Below, piece after piece: positions 37,216-50,300 of a stretch of 64,000 nt of DNA. This stretch comes from Phellopilus nigrolimitatus. Its lineage: Eukaryota > Basidiomycota > Agaricomycetes > Hymenochaetales > Hymenochaetaceae. The notes beneath the pieces are model-generated. The model ran no database searches. It was not told the DNA's origin and saw nothing but the letters and a program-made list of their open reading frames with translations. The DNA is taken from assembly GCA_021029095.1 (NCBI GenBank), contig JAJOHG010000007.1:868001-932000 (forward strand), read 5' to 3'. Numbering within the stretch: position 1 is the first letter of the stretch; each line of letters opens with the position of its first letter. The position numbers and the translations under genes are program-made.

Positions 37216-38724
37216 ATGTCCAAGTCGCGTTTCGACTATGAGAGCCTCGCGCGGCTCCGGAAGCCCGCCGCGAGGCCCTTTCGCCTTTTCTTCGCGGTCG
37301 TTGGTATCATCTGCATGGTATGCCAACCTTCTGCGTCAACCTTCGAGACCGCTCAGTTAAAATTATTATTATTTTTCATAGGGCACCCTCTTCTCGTCCC
37401 CCCGCGCTCGCGATTATGTCCCCTACAGGTATAGCGTAGACGACTACTACTACACTCCGGCGGCCCCACACGGGCTCTCGTTCCCGCGCCCGAACGCGCC
37501 CGTCAACGTCACCATATCACCCGCGCTCGATCCCCTCACACACCGCGCGAATGCGACGCTCTTCATGCTTGCGCGCAACAGCGAGCTCGACGGCGTCGAA
37601 GCGACCGTGCGCTCGCTCGAGCAATCATTTAACCGGAAGCACCGCTATCCGTGGGTCTTCCTCAACGAGGTTCCGTTCACGTACGAGTTCAAGCGGCGCA
37701 TCCGTGCGCTCACGCGCGCCGACGTACACTTTGGGCTCATCCCCAGCGACCATTGGTACCCACCCGACTGGATAGACGACGAGCGCTACGAGCACGACCG
37801 CAAAGCGATGGCTGCGCTCGGCGACGTCCCGTATGCAGGCAGCATGACGTACAGGAACATGTGTCGCTTTAACTCGGGTTTCTTTTATCATCACGAGCTC
37901 CTCGCCCAGTTCAAATGGTACTGGAGGGTGGAGCCCGGCGTCGCTTATCCGTGCGATATCCCGTTCGACCCTTTCGCGTACATGATCGAGAACAACAAGC
38001 GTTATTCTTTCACAATTACACTGGAAGAGTGGGAAGAGACGCTTCCGACGCTTTGGGACCGTACCAGGGGTGAGTACTATTTCTCGCGTGTTAAGGAATT
38101 GCCCTCCTCATCTCTGCCGTAGATTACATGTCGGAGTACTCCGAGTACATTGCGGAAAACAATGCGCTCCCCTACATCACTGACGACAACGGCGAGACGT
38201 ACAACAAGTGTTACTGTAAGCTCTTCGTCTTCTTTCCGCTTCGCAATATTCTCCTTATCTAAAACCCCCTCCAATAGTCTATTCGAACTTCGAGGTCGCC
38301 GACCTCGACTTCTTCCGTTCGGACGCATACCTGGCCTACTTCAACTACCTCGACGTTACGGGCAAGTTCTACTACGAGCGCTGGGGTGATGCACCCGTGC
38401 ACACAGTCGCCGCCGCAATGTTCCTGCCCCGCGACCAGCTCCACTACTTCCGCGACATTGGCTACTACCACGCTCCTTATTACAACTGCCCGGAGAGCCC
38501 GACGAGTGATCAGCTCCGGTGCGAGTGCAAACCTGCCGACAGTTTCCCGGTTGTTGGTGCGTGTCCCCCCCCCCTCTCCCCCCCTCTCCCCGTGTTTTTT
38601 TTTTTCCTTTCTTAGGTTTGTATTTGACCTAACTCGATTTTTTTTTTTTTTGCGTGTAGATCCAAAAGCCAATAAATGCCTGAAGCAATTTGAGGCGCTC
38701 TTCTCTGAGAAACTTGCTGGCTAA
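37216..38724 (+). CDS. Glycosyltransferase family 15 alpha-1,2-mannosyltransferase (KRE2/MNT1/KTR type)
   Basis: Exons 37216-37317, 37382-38069, 38123-38215, 38278-38556 and 38660-38724 join to 408 residues. The short cytosolic tail and single membrane anchor (FRLFFAVVGIICM) indicate a type II Golgi protein. The lumenal domain has the family landmarks: ANATLFMLARNSELDG, YPWVFLNEVPFTYEFKRRI, then MCRFNSGFFYHHELL and FKWYWRVEPGVAYPCDI, where the Glu of RVEP is the conserved catalytic residue, and later YSNFEVADLDFFRSDAYL and HTVAAAMFLPRDQLHYF. GT15 enzymes add alpha-1,2-mannose from GDP-mannose to O- and N-glycans of wall proteins. The protein looks complete. Which KTR member it matches cannot be said. 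Confidence 0.93.
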
Positions 38725-39260
38725 CGGTTTTCTCGCAGACATATGTCTTCGTGTCTATCTTTTAGGGACATTAGAATTCTGGAAATTTTGGACACCATAG
38801 AATTCCCAGCCGTGTATATTATTAGACTATGCCATAGATACTATATGATATCCTGTTCTCCGATTCAGACACGAGGAATCGGATCGAATGGGTGATTTAG
38901 CGTATATTTGAGACAGGGGTTGACATGCATAAGATAACCGACCGCTCCAACAGCCACGAGTTTTCCGCACATGTATGCCAGATACGTTGATGACCGACGA
39001 ACAAGCCAAATAACTGAAAACAGCAGACAGGGATCCACCGAAGAGACCGAGGTTGTTAATTGTTTAAACTTGTTGGTGGCTCTTTGGGAAATAATAGATA
39101 AGGCAGAAGCTACGCGCGATGAGACCCACACAGTCCTCCAGCGCCCCATTCCTCATAGATTTCATATTGATTTCATAGAAGCCGCGTGGAATGGAGCAGC
39201 GTGGTAATATCACAGCAAGACGTCTAATAAAAAGAAACAGCGGAGATGCGGAAAAGTAGT
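38725..39260. other. Convergent intergenic spacer
   Basis: This lies between the 3' ends of the GT15 gene (plus) and the RDS3 gene (minus). I see no gene. Confidence 0.55.
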
Positions 39261-39952
39261 CTATCCCTTCTTGAACCCTGTGCGCAGATTGTCAGCACCG
39301 CCGCAAAGTGATATTTTAAAAAAAAAGGAAACAGTCAAAGGGCGCACGCACCAGTGCCGAGGCGCCGCCGCTCGTAGAACAGATCCGTGCGGCTCGCGCC
39401 GAGGTTGACGATCTTCGGGCAGCCGTCCCTGTCCTTCTCGAGCGACGTGCACTCCGCGCAGTAGTACGCGTCCGAAATCCCTGCCGCGGCCAGTCAGCGC
39501 GCCGCACAAGGAGAAGTGAAGGGGGGCGGAGACGCACCGGGCGATCCGCAGATGATGCACCGCCCGCCGTACGTGCCGAAGTTGCACTCGTCGCAGATGC
39601 GCGCGAGCGTCGACGGGCGGACGTAGGAGTCGCACACCGGGCTGTGCGCCGTTACGTTGAGTTGCGTTGCGTCGCGGTTCCAGAAGCGAGCGTGTGAGCG
39701 AAGAAGGCAGAAAAAGAAAGAAAGAGGGCCCGCACCATTTCCCGTCGCACTTCTCGCATAAACGGCCAATGGCTGGGTAGCAATGGAAAAGAACGGGGTG
39801 AGACAGATGGCGCAGACTCGAAGCGCATGGACACGCACCGATGCCAGGCTGTCGTCTACACATGATCAGATCTGAAAGAATTCGAGTATGAGAGTATAGC
39901 CAAATGAGCGAAGGTTCATTTAAAAGAACATACCCGGGTGATGTTTAGACAT
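39261..39952 (-). CDS. rds3: SF3b subunit Rds3/PHF5A (pre-mRNA splicing factor)
   Basis: Six short exons join into a protein of about 110 residues, the usual family size. It starts [20 protein letters not shown] after a 19-base first exon (39952-39934). It then reads [58 protein letters not shown] and ends RRRLGTGFKKG. These CxxC pairs form the three zinc sites of the knotted PHF5A/Rds3 fold. The protein sits between SF3B1 and SF3B3 in U2 snRNP and helps hold the branch-site adenosine. Conservation is so strong that the splice junctions can be read with confidence. Confidence 0.95.
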
Positions 39953-41062
39953 TTCTACGTTGCTGGATTGAAGATGAGTGAAGGGACAGGCTTGGATTTG
40001 GCTTCAAGTCGCTGACAGAGATGCTGAGTCAGCCGTCACCGATTCAGTACCAAAGTCCTTAACTAGTAACGTGGGGCGAACGCGTAAACAAATGACGACA
40101 ACGCGCGAGCTAGGTGTCACGACTACGGACCGAAGCCTGGTCTTCTAATGGCCCCTTTCTTTCGCCTATGTGTTGTTTGGCGTCCATGCAACCGAGCCGC
40201 CGGTACTGACTTGGATCTAGTCGGGATTGGATTCCCGTTGCCATACATACGTACATATAAAGCGTCATGCCATCGCTTGACGAATCCTTCATACAGCAGA
40301 ACTTCTTCAGATACGTTTCATTTGCCACGAGGCTCCATCGCCTACTCCAGCGGGCTTGTCGGACGTGCGATGCGAGGAACATCAAGTTCGGACATATTGT
40401 AAGAAGCCTAACTGCACGCGTGTAGCCTAGGTATTCTCGGTCAATATACTCCTTCAGACCTCGTGCGTCCCCTTTATTCTGCGCCAAAGATTTCCTAGCA
40501 AGTTTTACGTTGCGTTTCTCGACACTGAGTGCGCTTAAAGAGCTTCCAATGTTCGCACTAAGCTACGACATGCGATACGTATTTCGACCATATACGTAGC
40601 ACCGCGCCCTCGTATGATATGCATACAATCAACCAATAAGAAACAGCAAAGGACGAATCATAAGAGATAAGAGTCCATCGCACACTGCACGTTGGCATGC
40701 ACACCCTTTCCTGTATTCTTGCCTCGCAGAGGTGTCGGGAGTTATTATTTCTGTGCAAACAAAGCACCACAGGACCATTCTTCGGCTTTTCAGCTTGGCA
40801 GATTAAGCTTATCAGAGGTGCGCTCGCTCTGTCCAAAGTAATATATGTATGGAAGGTTCAGGTCTTCGATCGGAACGACTTGCTACAGGCTGGTCCTCCT
40901 CGCCGTAAAAAGCCTTCACATTCTCCACACTAGTGACTATCGGTGCAAGAAAGAGCATGAGCAAGGCGCGATACGTAGACACTGACGCGAATCCGCGAAA
41001 TTTCAGTATTTAGTGCCCTATAGCGATATTCTCAGTGTCAAATTTGCTCCCTTAATTCTTCA

Positions 41063-42100
41063 CTAAAATCGGAGGGAAGAAAATAGGAATACCATCTGTA
41101 GAACGATAAGGAGACAAAATAAAAATTCTAGAATCTGAGTTGAATTGTTCATGCCGTAAGTGTGCACAGCTCGGAAGATGTTGTCCACCCCAACAAATGA
41201 CTCGACGAGTGCTGCGTACCCTACATCACCGGTGTGTAGTTGACCGAATGTATACATCTTGTAAGGCGTGCCCAGAAAGTTCGCAGTAAGAAATATTCCA
41301 CAAAGAGATCGAAAGAATCGAAGAAGAGAACGGTTTAACGCCACAAGGAAACCTTCGTACGCCTTGGCACCATCCGCGTATGAGCGAGATATAAGGTGCG
41401 AGTAGAATGTCGACTTATAGCATGAGTTATCCTCTAGAAAAAGAAGTAAGACTTGAACGAATAGGACCTGTTGGCACGAAATTTTCGATTTGCTGGCTGC
41501 CGCGGAATACAACGATGTTTTTTTTTTTTTCGAAAATCATCACGTACGATATAACCTTGTGTGCTCGGCGCACATGCGCGATGAGTGGTTCGTGCTGAGC
41601 AGAATCAGGTTAGGCGCAAAAGTGATCACACACTTGCCGAACCAAAACATTTCCCAGCGGGTACGGGCAGCTCTCCAAGTGGGCGGCAGAAGAGAATTTA
41701 GTATAATTGAGAAAGTTATACGGCAGTGATCCTGAGATAGCCTAAAATTCTTACTTCCGAGTGGGCGACAGAAGAGACCTGACGAGAAACAACAAAGGAC
41801 CCGAAGACGAGTTGATAGCAGGCGACTCGATAACAGTGGAGGCAAGTGCAATGAGCGACAAGATGGCTTGCAAGGATAACGTATTTGACACGATAACAAG
41901 GAATCCGAGTCTAGTACTGAATCTGTACTGCGCGAAATTATGACGAGAAGTAGTGTTCTAGAGTTGGCAGAATAGAGAAAAATCCTGAGGCTCGAGCTGG
42001 TAAGAATTAAAATGCTTGAGTCCGGGCGCAAGGTACATATGCAGTTTGAAAGTAAGCTGACGTTATGCTGAGTCATAGCCATGATGCCGAATGCGAGCAT
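41063..42100 (-). other. Hydrophobic minus-strand open frames, possible worn membrane-protein gene
   Basis: Two open frames, 42100-41540 and 41512-41063, carry hydrophobic stretches, such as FLFCLLIVLQMVFLFSS just before the stop at 41063. An A-run (41518-41530 as T on the plus strand) lies between them. The second frame, with NRSLLRFFRSLCGIFLTANF, looks more protein-like than chance. I cannot assign a family or a convincing splice pattern. It may be a decayed gene, an unrecognised multi-pass protein or noise. Confidence 0.2.
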
Positions 42101-42667
42101 ATGTAATAGAAGTTGAAGGCACGTGCCATGGCGTCAAGTTATGTCGCACGGCGAAAGAGGGGCACTGCTGCTCGCGTGATGCGTTGCGGCGGCGAGCACA
42201 CCTTAAGACAGAAAGGTTGCGCCTAGAGACGACCGTGTGCGTAGATGATGAAGGTCCACGAGGGGCTGGTCAATTCATGCCGCACGTGTGAGACCAGCCT
42301 GTGAAGCTCCGAATAGATTTTTGCGGTCAGTTTCCCATATACACCAACATTGTGTTTCTTCTTCGCACTCGGGACATAGAGGATCTCTGATTCTATCAGC
42401 CGATACTTACACTCAATATGAGTAGATGTAGATTGTTGGAATTTCGTCTTCGTGGCGCTTGCGAAGACAACGAAAAAGCATCCGAGTATATCGACGAAAC
42501 GCGCGAGGGACTCCTGAGTGCGCATACATGTTGAATATTATTTGAACTTCGACTCCGCCAAACACAGTCAAATAAAACTCGCCACATCAAGCTCACATAA
42601 GCCTTATATCTCAACATAGATGTTCTCAAATACAAAAATAAACCAGAACCAGCACATGTGGCAGAAG

Positions 42668-42695
42668 TTTTTTTTTTTTTTTTTTTTTTTTTTTT
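42668..42695 (+). repeat. Poly-T run
   Basis: There are 28 consecutive T about 165 bases past the stop of the minus-strand orphan gene. On that strand it reads as a poly-A tract, as would the tail of a retroposed copy, but no target-site duplication was found. Confidence 0.75.
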
Positions 42696-42860
42696 CGGAT
42701 GAAGACGAATTCGGGAATGGCTATTGTTTAGACCGCGTGCACGGCGCGGAGCATGATATCGTCATTTACATGAGATTCGTCCTTAAATCTACATACTCAT
42801 TTATGCCTACGATATGTTGATCCAAAGGTCCTACAGTAAGTTCTCCATGCTCCCGTTTAT

Positions 42861-43421
42861 TTATGAAAATCGAAAAACGCTGGCTTGAACTTGTTTCTTG
42901 ATTTCCTCGACATCCTCTTTTGCAACTTTCATGCCATGGAATGTCGCGTACTGTATGTTATGGTAGATTAGCTCTTGCAGATTGGTCTATAGTACTAAGC
43001 CACTTACTTTACGTGCGGTCCTGTCTGGAAAAACTCTCATACACGTCTGCACAGAACCCCAATAATCTGATTTAATATCCCCATGCTCCAGCTTAACTGT
43101 AAATTGTCCCTCAGGCTGAATGATTGGTTGTCTCTCTGGTTGTGAACCTTGGATAGGGATATAGCTTTTTTGATCTTTAAATTCAACAGGCTCCTTGAGG
43201 TTTAGAGATTTGAATGATTCGGGTGAATCGATGACAACTGTAACAAGATGATCCGTTTTCTTTTCGATGACAATCATTTGTTTGTAATCGGTAGCACGCA
43301 GTGGAAGGAAGCAGTTTGAGTTCCAGACTATCATGCCTTCCTCAATCAAGTCATGACTCAAATACTCAATCCAGGTGTTTGTAGCATGTGATCGATGAGT
43401 TTGGGAAGAATTAGTGGCCAT
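42861..43421 (-). CDS. Small orphan protein, function unknown
   Basis: Exons 43421-43008 and 42950-42861 join in frame to 167 residues, using a clean GTAAGT donor and CATACAG acceptor. The product starts MATNSSQTHRSHATNTWIEY and contains VWNSNCFLPLRATDYKQM, TDHLVTVVIDSPESF and HGDIKSDYWGSVQTC, ending in a charged helix. I do not recognise a family. No signal peptide, membrane helix or zinc motif is seen; several Trp and aromatic residues suggest a small folded domain. The coding sequence is visibly more AT-rich than the neighbouring genes, and codons often end in A or T. This, together with the gene-poor surroundings, would fit later acquisition or a mobile-element origin. Confidence 0.55.
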
Positions 43422-44196
43422 AGGTGAATTGGCAGTGGTCTAGAACTTGGGAAATCTGAAGGTTGAAGATAATGTTTTGGGTGGATAAGGTGAGCTACTT
43501 CTTGTCTCTCAGCCGTCAGAGTATACAGTTTAAATACTTAAAACATTATGGCTTGGAGGACATGGCACTGACCACTAGAAGCAAATTCAGCATTGTTAGA
43601 TATGTATACCTGAATGTCACTCCAAAGTAGAGGATTGGAGAAAAGCAAAAGGACTAGATAACAGCAATAGTATCATAGAAACGGCAGTGTGTAGGATTGA
43701 CTTCGCAAAATAGTAAACTGATTGCAAGGGGTGATGCAATGTTAACATTGCAAGTCTACTTTGCTATACAACTAAGTTGCGTATAGTTCTTTTGCATTGT
43801 AATTTTCACGCAATTTAATCTTGACTGAATGTTCTCTTTTTGGAGAGGCTCTCACTCAATTGCGAAAAGGTGGACATAGAACACGTGCACTCATTCTGAA
43901 AACATGGAGGGAGGAGGCAGAGTGCGCGAACTTCTCGTCAAGAGGCAGGAGAACTACACCCAAGCGTGGCAATTCTGGTTAGGTTGTACATACGTATTTC
44001 CCTCCCACCGCACTCCGCTGTAGCTAGCGCAGGTTCCTTTCAGTGGACTTTCAGCGGTTAATTATATATATATAATAATTAAAATCAATTACACTGCAGC
44101 TATGTAAAAATGTACGATAGAAAACCACCCTGTCTCGAGGTAAGTTAACTTCATAAATTACGCAGTATGCCACAGAGCTTAAGTAAAATCTCGTCA
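43422..44196. other. Intergenic, about 0.78 kb, AT-rich
   Basis: Promoter side of the orphan gene and 3' flank of the M20 gene. It is AT-rich, with a TA-repeat near 44064-44076. No gene is seen. Confidence 0.5.
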
Positions 44197-46555
44197 TCAT
44201 AATCTCACAGGTCCTCCAGGCTCCATCATCGACTTCTTGAATGACTTGCGGACCTGCGTGTAAAACAAAGGACATAAGTATCAACATTGACGGAGATGGA
44301 GTAAAAAGATACGAGTCCGCTACGAGCTCACCTCGTCAAAAAATGCGTCATCTTCAAGCGCGCGTACTCCTACCAGAGCAAGGCCTTTCGTGACCAGAAG
44401 CGTCTCCGCGTGAGCCTCCGGCGTCCGTGCGGCCTTCGCAAACTCGATGGTATGATTACCGCCATTAGGAACAGTCGGAATCGCTACAGACGTACGCACG
44501 AAAGTCACGATAAGTGCAAGCTGATCACCTGGTGGATGGATGAAATAAAACTTACCGAACGAAGGATGGATGGCCGGAAGCTCTACGATCGGCACCGCAA
44601 GAATCAGAAGCGTGTCCGGAGAATTTGTTGATAAGAATAACGCTAGAAAATGATTTACCATAGGTGACGTTCCCCTGATTTGCGTGTAGAGTTTAGACAC
44701 AAGCTTTTGAGTCAGACATCATTGCGCCACGGAATTAAAGCACTTACGAAATCGGTTGATGCACTATTCGACCCGTCGGCAGAGCTAGAAGACATGCCGT
44801 AGCGTTCACTGACGGTGCCGATGAACTCTCGGGCTTGGAGTTGAAAGCTTCAGCGGGACGCCCTCGCTCTGATTAAGAAAAACCTACAGAGGACCGGATT
44901 TTGGCGCAAGTCGTATTCCGCGACGCCAAGTGCGACCTCACTTCTGCAGGATGTAGCTAGCGCTGCTGCCCTTAATTCCGAATGAGGCCACGTGTGGAAT
45001 CTATAGATAACTCAGACGTACTCGATGCACGCCCTGACCCTCTTGAGTAGCTCGGTCATCTCAGCATACGACGGGGCGCGAACAATCCACTTCATCTTCG
45101 CATAATCAGGTATAACTTTAGAAAACAAATAGCGATATTGCGTCTACCACTGATCAGTAAAAAAGATCGAGGACACTCACTATTTGGCTCCCAACTCCGC
45201 CCTTCGATGATACCATGCACTCGACAATCCGGCTTCATCTGTTGGCGAAGCACGGAGATGTTCGTGTATGCCAAGACAGCGGCGTCCAACGCATTTTGAC
45301 CTTCCCATGGGAAGGCGGCGGCGTGTGCGCTAAATGAATTAGACAGGACTGGACCGTCCGAGAGGATGAGAAGAAAACATACCTGTGTCCAAAATACTCC
45401 ACTACAAGTGGCTGAATAGCTAGGCTTTTCATTGTTGACACGGAGTGTTTGGGGCCAGGAGCCGGATGACACCTGTTTCGAAATCAATGAGAAACAGTGG
45501 ATAAAATGGGTCATGAATCTTCATACATGATACAGAGATCCATGTCCTTATATGCTCCATTCTTGATAAGCAGGACCTTCCCTCCTCCTCCCTCCTCGGC
45601 TAAACCGGCTAGCTAAGCTATTCGGAAATCCCCAAATAGGTCCAGCGCTTACCAGGAGTACCGAGTAAGACAATCTTTCCGGAAATCTTGTACATTTCCA
45701 TAGCAGCTTTTACCGCGAGGGCAACACCGACACCCGAGATCGCTATGAGATTGTGTCCACAGCTGACGAAAATCAAATAACTAAGCATGTCGGAGAGGCA
45801 CATATCCCGGGTTTCGTCAACATACCCGTGTCCGATACCAGGCAGGGCATCCATTTCAGAATTTATACCGAGGGTCCGACCACCTTTTCCGAAGGACCAC
45901 TCAGCCTTCCAAGCAGTTTGCAGGCCCGTATAGTGGGGAGTAATCTTGAAACCGTGAAGATGCATAAAGGCAGTAAGAGTGTCGTGGGCGTATCTGAAGA
46001 CGAGGAAAATAAAGGGGGATGTCGAAATACGAGAAGAGAAATACGAACGTTTCGTGGAATGCAAGCTCAGGATGGTCTTTTAATGTCAATGTTGAGTAGT
46101 CGATACAATACCGAGTCCGATATTTTCGTACCATGAATTTTGAGGCTCAGGTCTCTGAGATTTGCATCCAGTGAAGATATCCCTTTGTCGATGGTCTCCA
46201 TGACTTCAGGCCGGTATATTGCATAACTAGAGGTAGTGTTGTACGGTGGCGGTTCATTCGCGTACGGAGACCATAGATCGTTTTCACTGCAGGTGGAGAA
46301 AGCGCAAGGAATGTTGCACTGCAACTTCTAAGGAACATTTTTTTAAATAATTATGATCAGTCTCAAATAAATTTAAAAGGTAGACTTTAGCCTTACGGTG
46401 TGATCGTTCAGAACTTCGATTTTTGAGATCTCGCATCCTGGCGTAGAGTGAGATGGTTCGGGAGTTCGAACAGCTTGAACGCTCCGGCTGCTAGACCCTG
46501 GCTTGGCGAAAATACTGCGAAGTCCCGAAAAACATCCTGTGGCGTCCTGAGCCAT
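44197..46555 (-). CDS. M20-family amidohydrolase/peptidase (PM20D2-like)
   Basis: The minus-strand exons join with frame kept throughout. The protein starts [20 protein letters not shown], then LRDLSLKIH and [30 protein letters not shown] and [52 protein letters not shown] and [20 protein letters not shown] follow, then [28 protein letters not shown] and [18 protein letters not shown]; it ends in EPGGPVRL. M20 proteins bind two metals; [15 protein letters not shown] and EEGGGG hold likely metal ligands. PM20D2-type members cleave unusual dipeptides or amides. The usual ACGHN reads GCGHN here. An in-frame methionine at 46627 is an alternative start. No signal peptide is evident. Confidence 0.86.
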
Positions 46556-47363
46556 AAGTCGTCTAAGCAAGTGGTCGCAGGTAGAGAGTACCTCCAAACT
46601 CGGGAATAGGATTGCTATGGGGTCCAATATTTAAGCAACGAGCCACTCCGCTCAGATACCATCTCGTGAGAGTTCGCAGAGGAAAAATCGCATGGAATAC
46701 CATTTCTGTCGCGGGTCAACTGCTCCAAAGCGATGCCCGAGCATCCGACATGATCGAAATGTTGGTAAGCAATCGCTAATATCTTTCTCCGTCCATATCC
46801 GCGAGTTTTGACCCGAGTCGATCGGGCGTTTCTGACCTGAAAATAACAGGAAATGGAAAAAGAAGCAGTCGAAAGGCTTTATAAGGAATCAGGCAATCCT
46901 AGAGGAGTATGTAGAATAGAAATTAGCTTGGAGTCGAGAGGATTGGAAACTTCAAAAAAAGCCACACTTCCATAATCATATATTGGAACAAGTGCTCAAT
47001 GATTTGAGTCAGGAGACCTGCGTATTAGGTCAAAATATTATACTATTTTGATAAAACCCTATCAAAAAATAACTGTAGCATCACTCAACACTGTGTTCAA
47101 GTCTCAAGCAAAAGCTACATGTTTTGGTGGCACCGTGATACGCGGAGACAATGACTTACTAGTCTAAGAATGGATTCGAAAGCTTACAAAACCTTGGACA
47201 GTGAGTTCGAAGCCAAATAGGCTTTCTTGAGACCTAGAAGCTGAGAAGCAGGGTCATGTGTGGATGAACGTTGCATTCAATGTGCTCAAACTACCAGTGC
47301 GTCATGAATCATGATAATAGGTATTTGAATATGAATACGGCACATGAACGGAGTTAAGGGTCA
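46556..47363. other. Intergenic, about 0.8 kb
   Basis: This lies between the M20 start and the S10 stop, both on the minus strand. It holds AT-rich sequence without recognisable coding or RNA features. Confidence 0.5.
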
Positions 47364-50300
47364 TCAAAACATCCAGCTCCAGATCAAGGCGACAACAAGT
47401 ACTCCTTGCATCACCCAAGTCCTGCGCAACGCCTCTCCCCGATTGCGCAAGGCTCCAGAGGTGTTGCTGGGGCTCGTACCACTGAGCGTACCGCTTCCGC
47501 TCGGCGAAACACTTCCACTTGGTGAGCTACTTCCACTCGGAGATGAGACACTGCTCGCTCCCGAGGTCGGGGAAACCGACTGCACCGACGCAAAGAAGCT
47601 GTCCCATGCCGCGATCGTCGCGGACGGGTACACAAAGGTCGAGGTGGCAGAGCCTGAGCCGAAAAGGATCGCGGACTCACCGGGCAGGATGTCGCCGACA
47701 AGCAGCGACGGATCCTCGCCACCGATGACGGACGACGTCCCGGACGAGTTTGTGACTAACCCTGTCTCGTTGTTGCCTAAAATAAACTCGCGGAAAAAGA
47801 CGAAAGCCTACGGAAAGCACGGTGAGTTAGAAATCAGTCCGAGTCCGCACATACAAAAAAGTAAAAATAAAAATAAAACGCACTGCCTCGGGTGTATATT
47901 CGGGCACTTCGTGTCCGGCGCGTGCAAAGAGTGCATATGTCCAGTTCCGCTCCTGGTGGACAATACCAGCAAAATTCCCTGAATCGTCAGTGAATGGCGT
48001 TGAAGGTTTCCTCGTGAATCCTTGGATACCGCCGAAAGTGGTGTTCTAAGAAAGTGAAACTATGTTGGAGAATGATTTCTAATTCGAATTGCGAGAAAGC
48101 ATACCTGTATGGTTACTGAAACGTGAGAAAAACGTGTTTGTCAAAAAAGATATCCGCAAAAAAATCACACAAAACACTCACTTTCACTACTGAAGTGAGG
48201 GACAACAGTATCATCGTTCCCAAGATAAATAATAACGGAGACATTACGAGCAGTAGCGTTACTCGCTAGCTCGTCGAAAAATGACACAGGTTCAACGCCT
48301 GGAAGATAGCAATGAGTGTTATCCGGTGATCTTTGTCAGGTAGGAACTCACTTGGATCGCCAAACACATTAGCGCCCGGTCCTTCAGAAGCGAAACTAAA
48401 TTAGTCAAGTGCGATTAATCCAGCAAGCTAAGACATACGACGTACCACTTTCGAAAGACGAGTTGAATGGGTAGTTGATTTGGAGTGTCCAGTTTTTGCT
48501 AGTCGGAGCATGTAATGCCGTGCGTGTGCGGTTATCTGAAAAGTAGTGTCAAGATCTGATTTATGTACTCCGAATAAGATGATCACCATTTAAAAATGTG
48601 GTTGGGTCGAGCGCCAGAGGAGGGGCTCTTGCATCCGGGACGTTATACGGCTAGAACAACTATTATTCGTCCGCTTGAAATGTTTTAAGATAGAACTAAC
48701 GTTGAATGGCCCGTAGTCATCTAGACTCTCTATGACAATCTCTTGTGACAGATCTTAAGGATGCGCTTTGGTCAGATGTTTACTATGCAGCTTCAAGCCA
48801 TACTCACTCCACGGCAGCGAGAAGTTCAGCGCATAATCCTCGATCTCGGAGCTTAAGAAGCACCCATAGAAGGGGTCGATCGTCCCATTCGCGCGCCCGG
48901 TCAAATCACGTCTTTCTACTGCTTCTTTCTTCTCCGCTATCCACCTCCGCCGGCGGCGCTCACGCTCGACAACCTCGCGGCGCAACGCGGGCCGCGTGCG
49001 CCTTACGATCCCCGTAGCTGGATTCTCCGCGCCACGTGCGATGGCGGCAAGAGTTTTGCGGATGAGCGCGGGTGACCTACTCGCCAACTGGGCCGCCCGT
49101 GCGGGATCTGTTGGCCCGATTGTGGGGCCGACGGGCGGGAATTTGCCATTTTGCGGGTAGGTGAGGTTGAAATCGAACCCGCAGAGGTGCGATCTAAGGA
49201 GACGAGAAGCAAACATGAGACACAGCAGATCGAAAGCACTCAAAGAGAACCCACTGCTCTTTGAAGTAGTTGTACACATCAGTGTCGTAGCCAATCAGTT
49301 GCGGGTATGTTTCAATCACAGTCAGCTAGTCATGACGAAATGAGTTCGGATATCCTCGAAGACCCCAAATAATCCATCAATTAGTGCTTACAATCGGAAG
49401 ATCCTCGTACTCAGGCTCGGCGCCCATTGCGCCGTTACCGATTGCAAATTTAACTAGGTTGACTGGAGGGTTCGGAGTCGAGAAGATAGCCTTCGTGATG
49501 TATGGCTATAAAAACAAATGTAAACAGCAAACTTCTTAAGCATCAGTAGTATTATAAAGCGAAGCGCTCACAATGTATGTGCCAGCGTAGCTCTCGCCTG
49601 TAATAAACAGTGGACGGGTTGCCAGACTAGGGAAGATTTTTACGAGGTTCCTCAGAAAATTGAGCTGGATTGCAAACAACATGTTGCTCGTTAAGTAAAT
49701 TGAGACAGCAATTCAGAAGAGAACTCACGAAGTCTTCGCCCATTTGGTCTTCATCCTCGACTGAAGGAGAAATAGGTCGAGAAATGTCTGGACAATAGTC
49801 AATAATCACTACTCACTGTACCCTCCGTCTGATTCTGCGGTAGAGAAGCCAGTTCCACTAGAAGGTCGTACTATAATCAGATTACTTCCGAAAAGAAAGA
49901 GAAAGTTCGAAAGTCATACACTGGTTGGTCAATCCAAATATAATCCACAAGCTTGTCCCAGCTAACATTATTCGGGATGAGACTCCCGTTCGCAGCGATG
50001 TGCAGGGGTCCATTTTCCAGTAACAACCCAAGCATACTCGACGCACCCGGTCTTCAGTGAAACAAGGTCAGGACATAGATTACATAAGGAAACAAGTTCC
50101 GATGCCAGAACCAACCCTCCATTCAGCCAAAGTGCCCATGGTTCGGAAGAACTCTCGTTAGCGCTGGCAGTCAGCGAGCCATTTTTGGATTCAAAGGCCC
50201 AGAAGAACAGTGTGTCGTTAGGATGGTTCGTGCGGTTCACCGGAATGCTGCCCGCCCAGTTGCGGTTCAGCGGGAAAGTGACGTTAGGAAGGGCGTCCTT

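Larger units (their letters stand above)
39953..42860. other. Gene-poor region, about 2.9 kb
   Basis: No gene is recognised. It holds scattered open frames, including the hydrophobic minus-strand frames listed separately at 41063-42100. A run of 28 T lies at 42668-42695. I see no RNA gene and no clear transposon ends. Confidence 0.45.
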
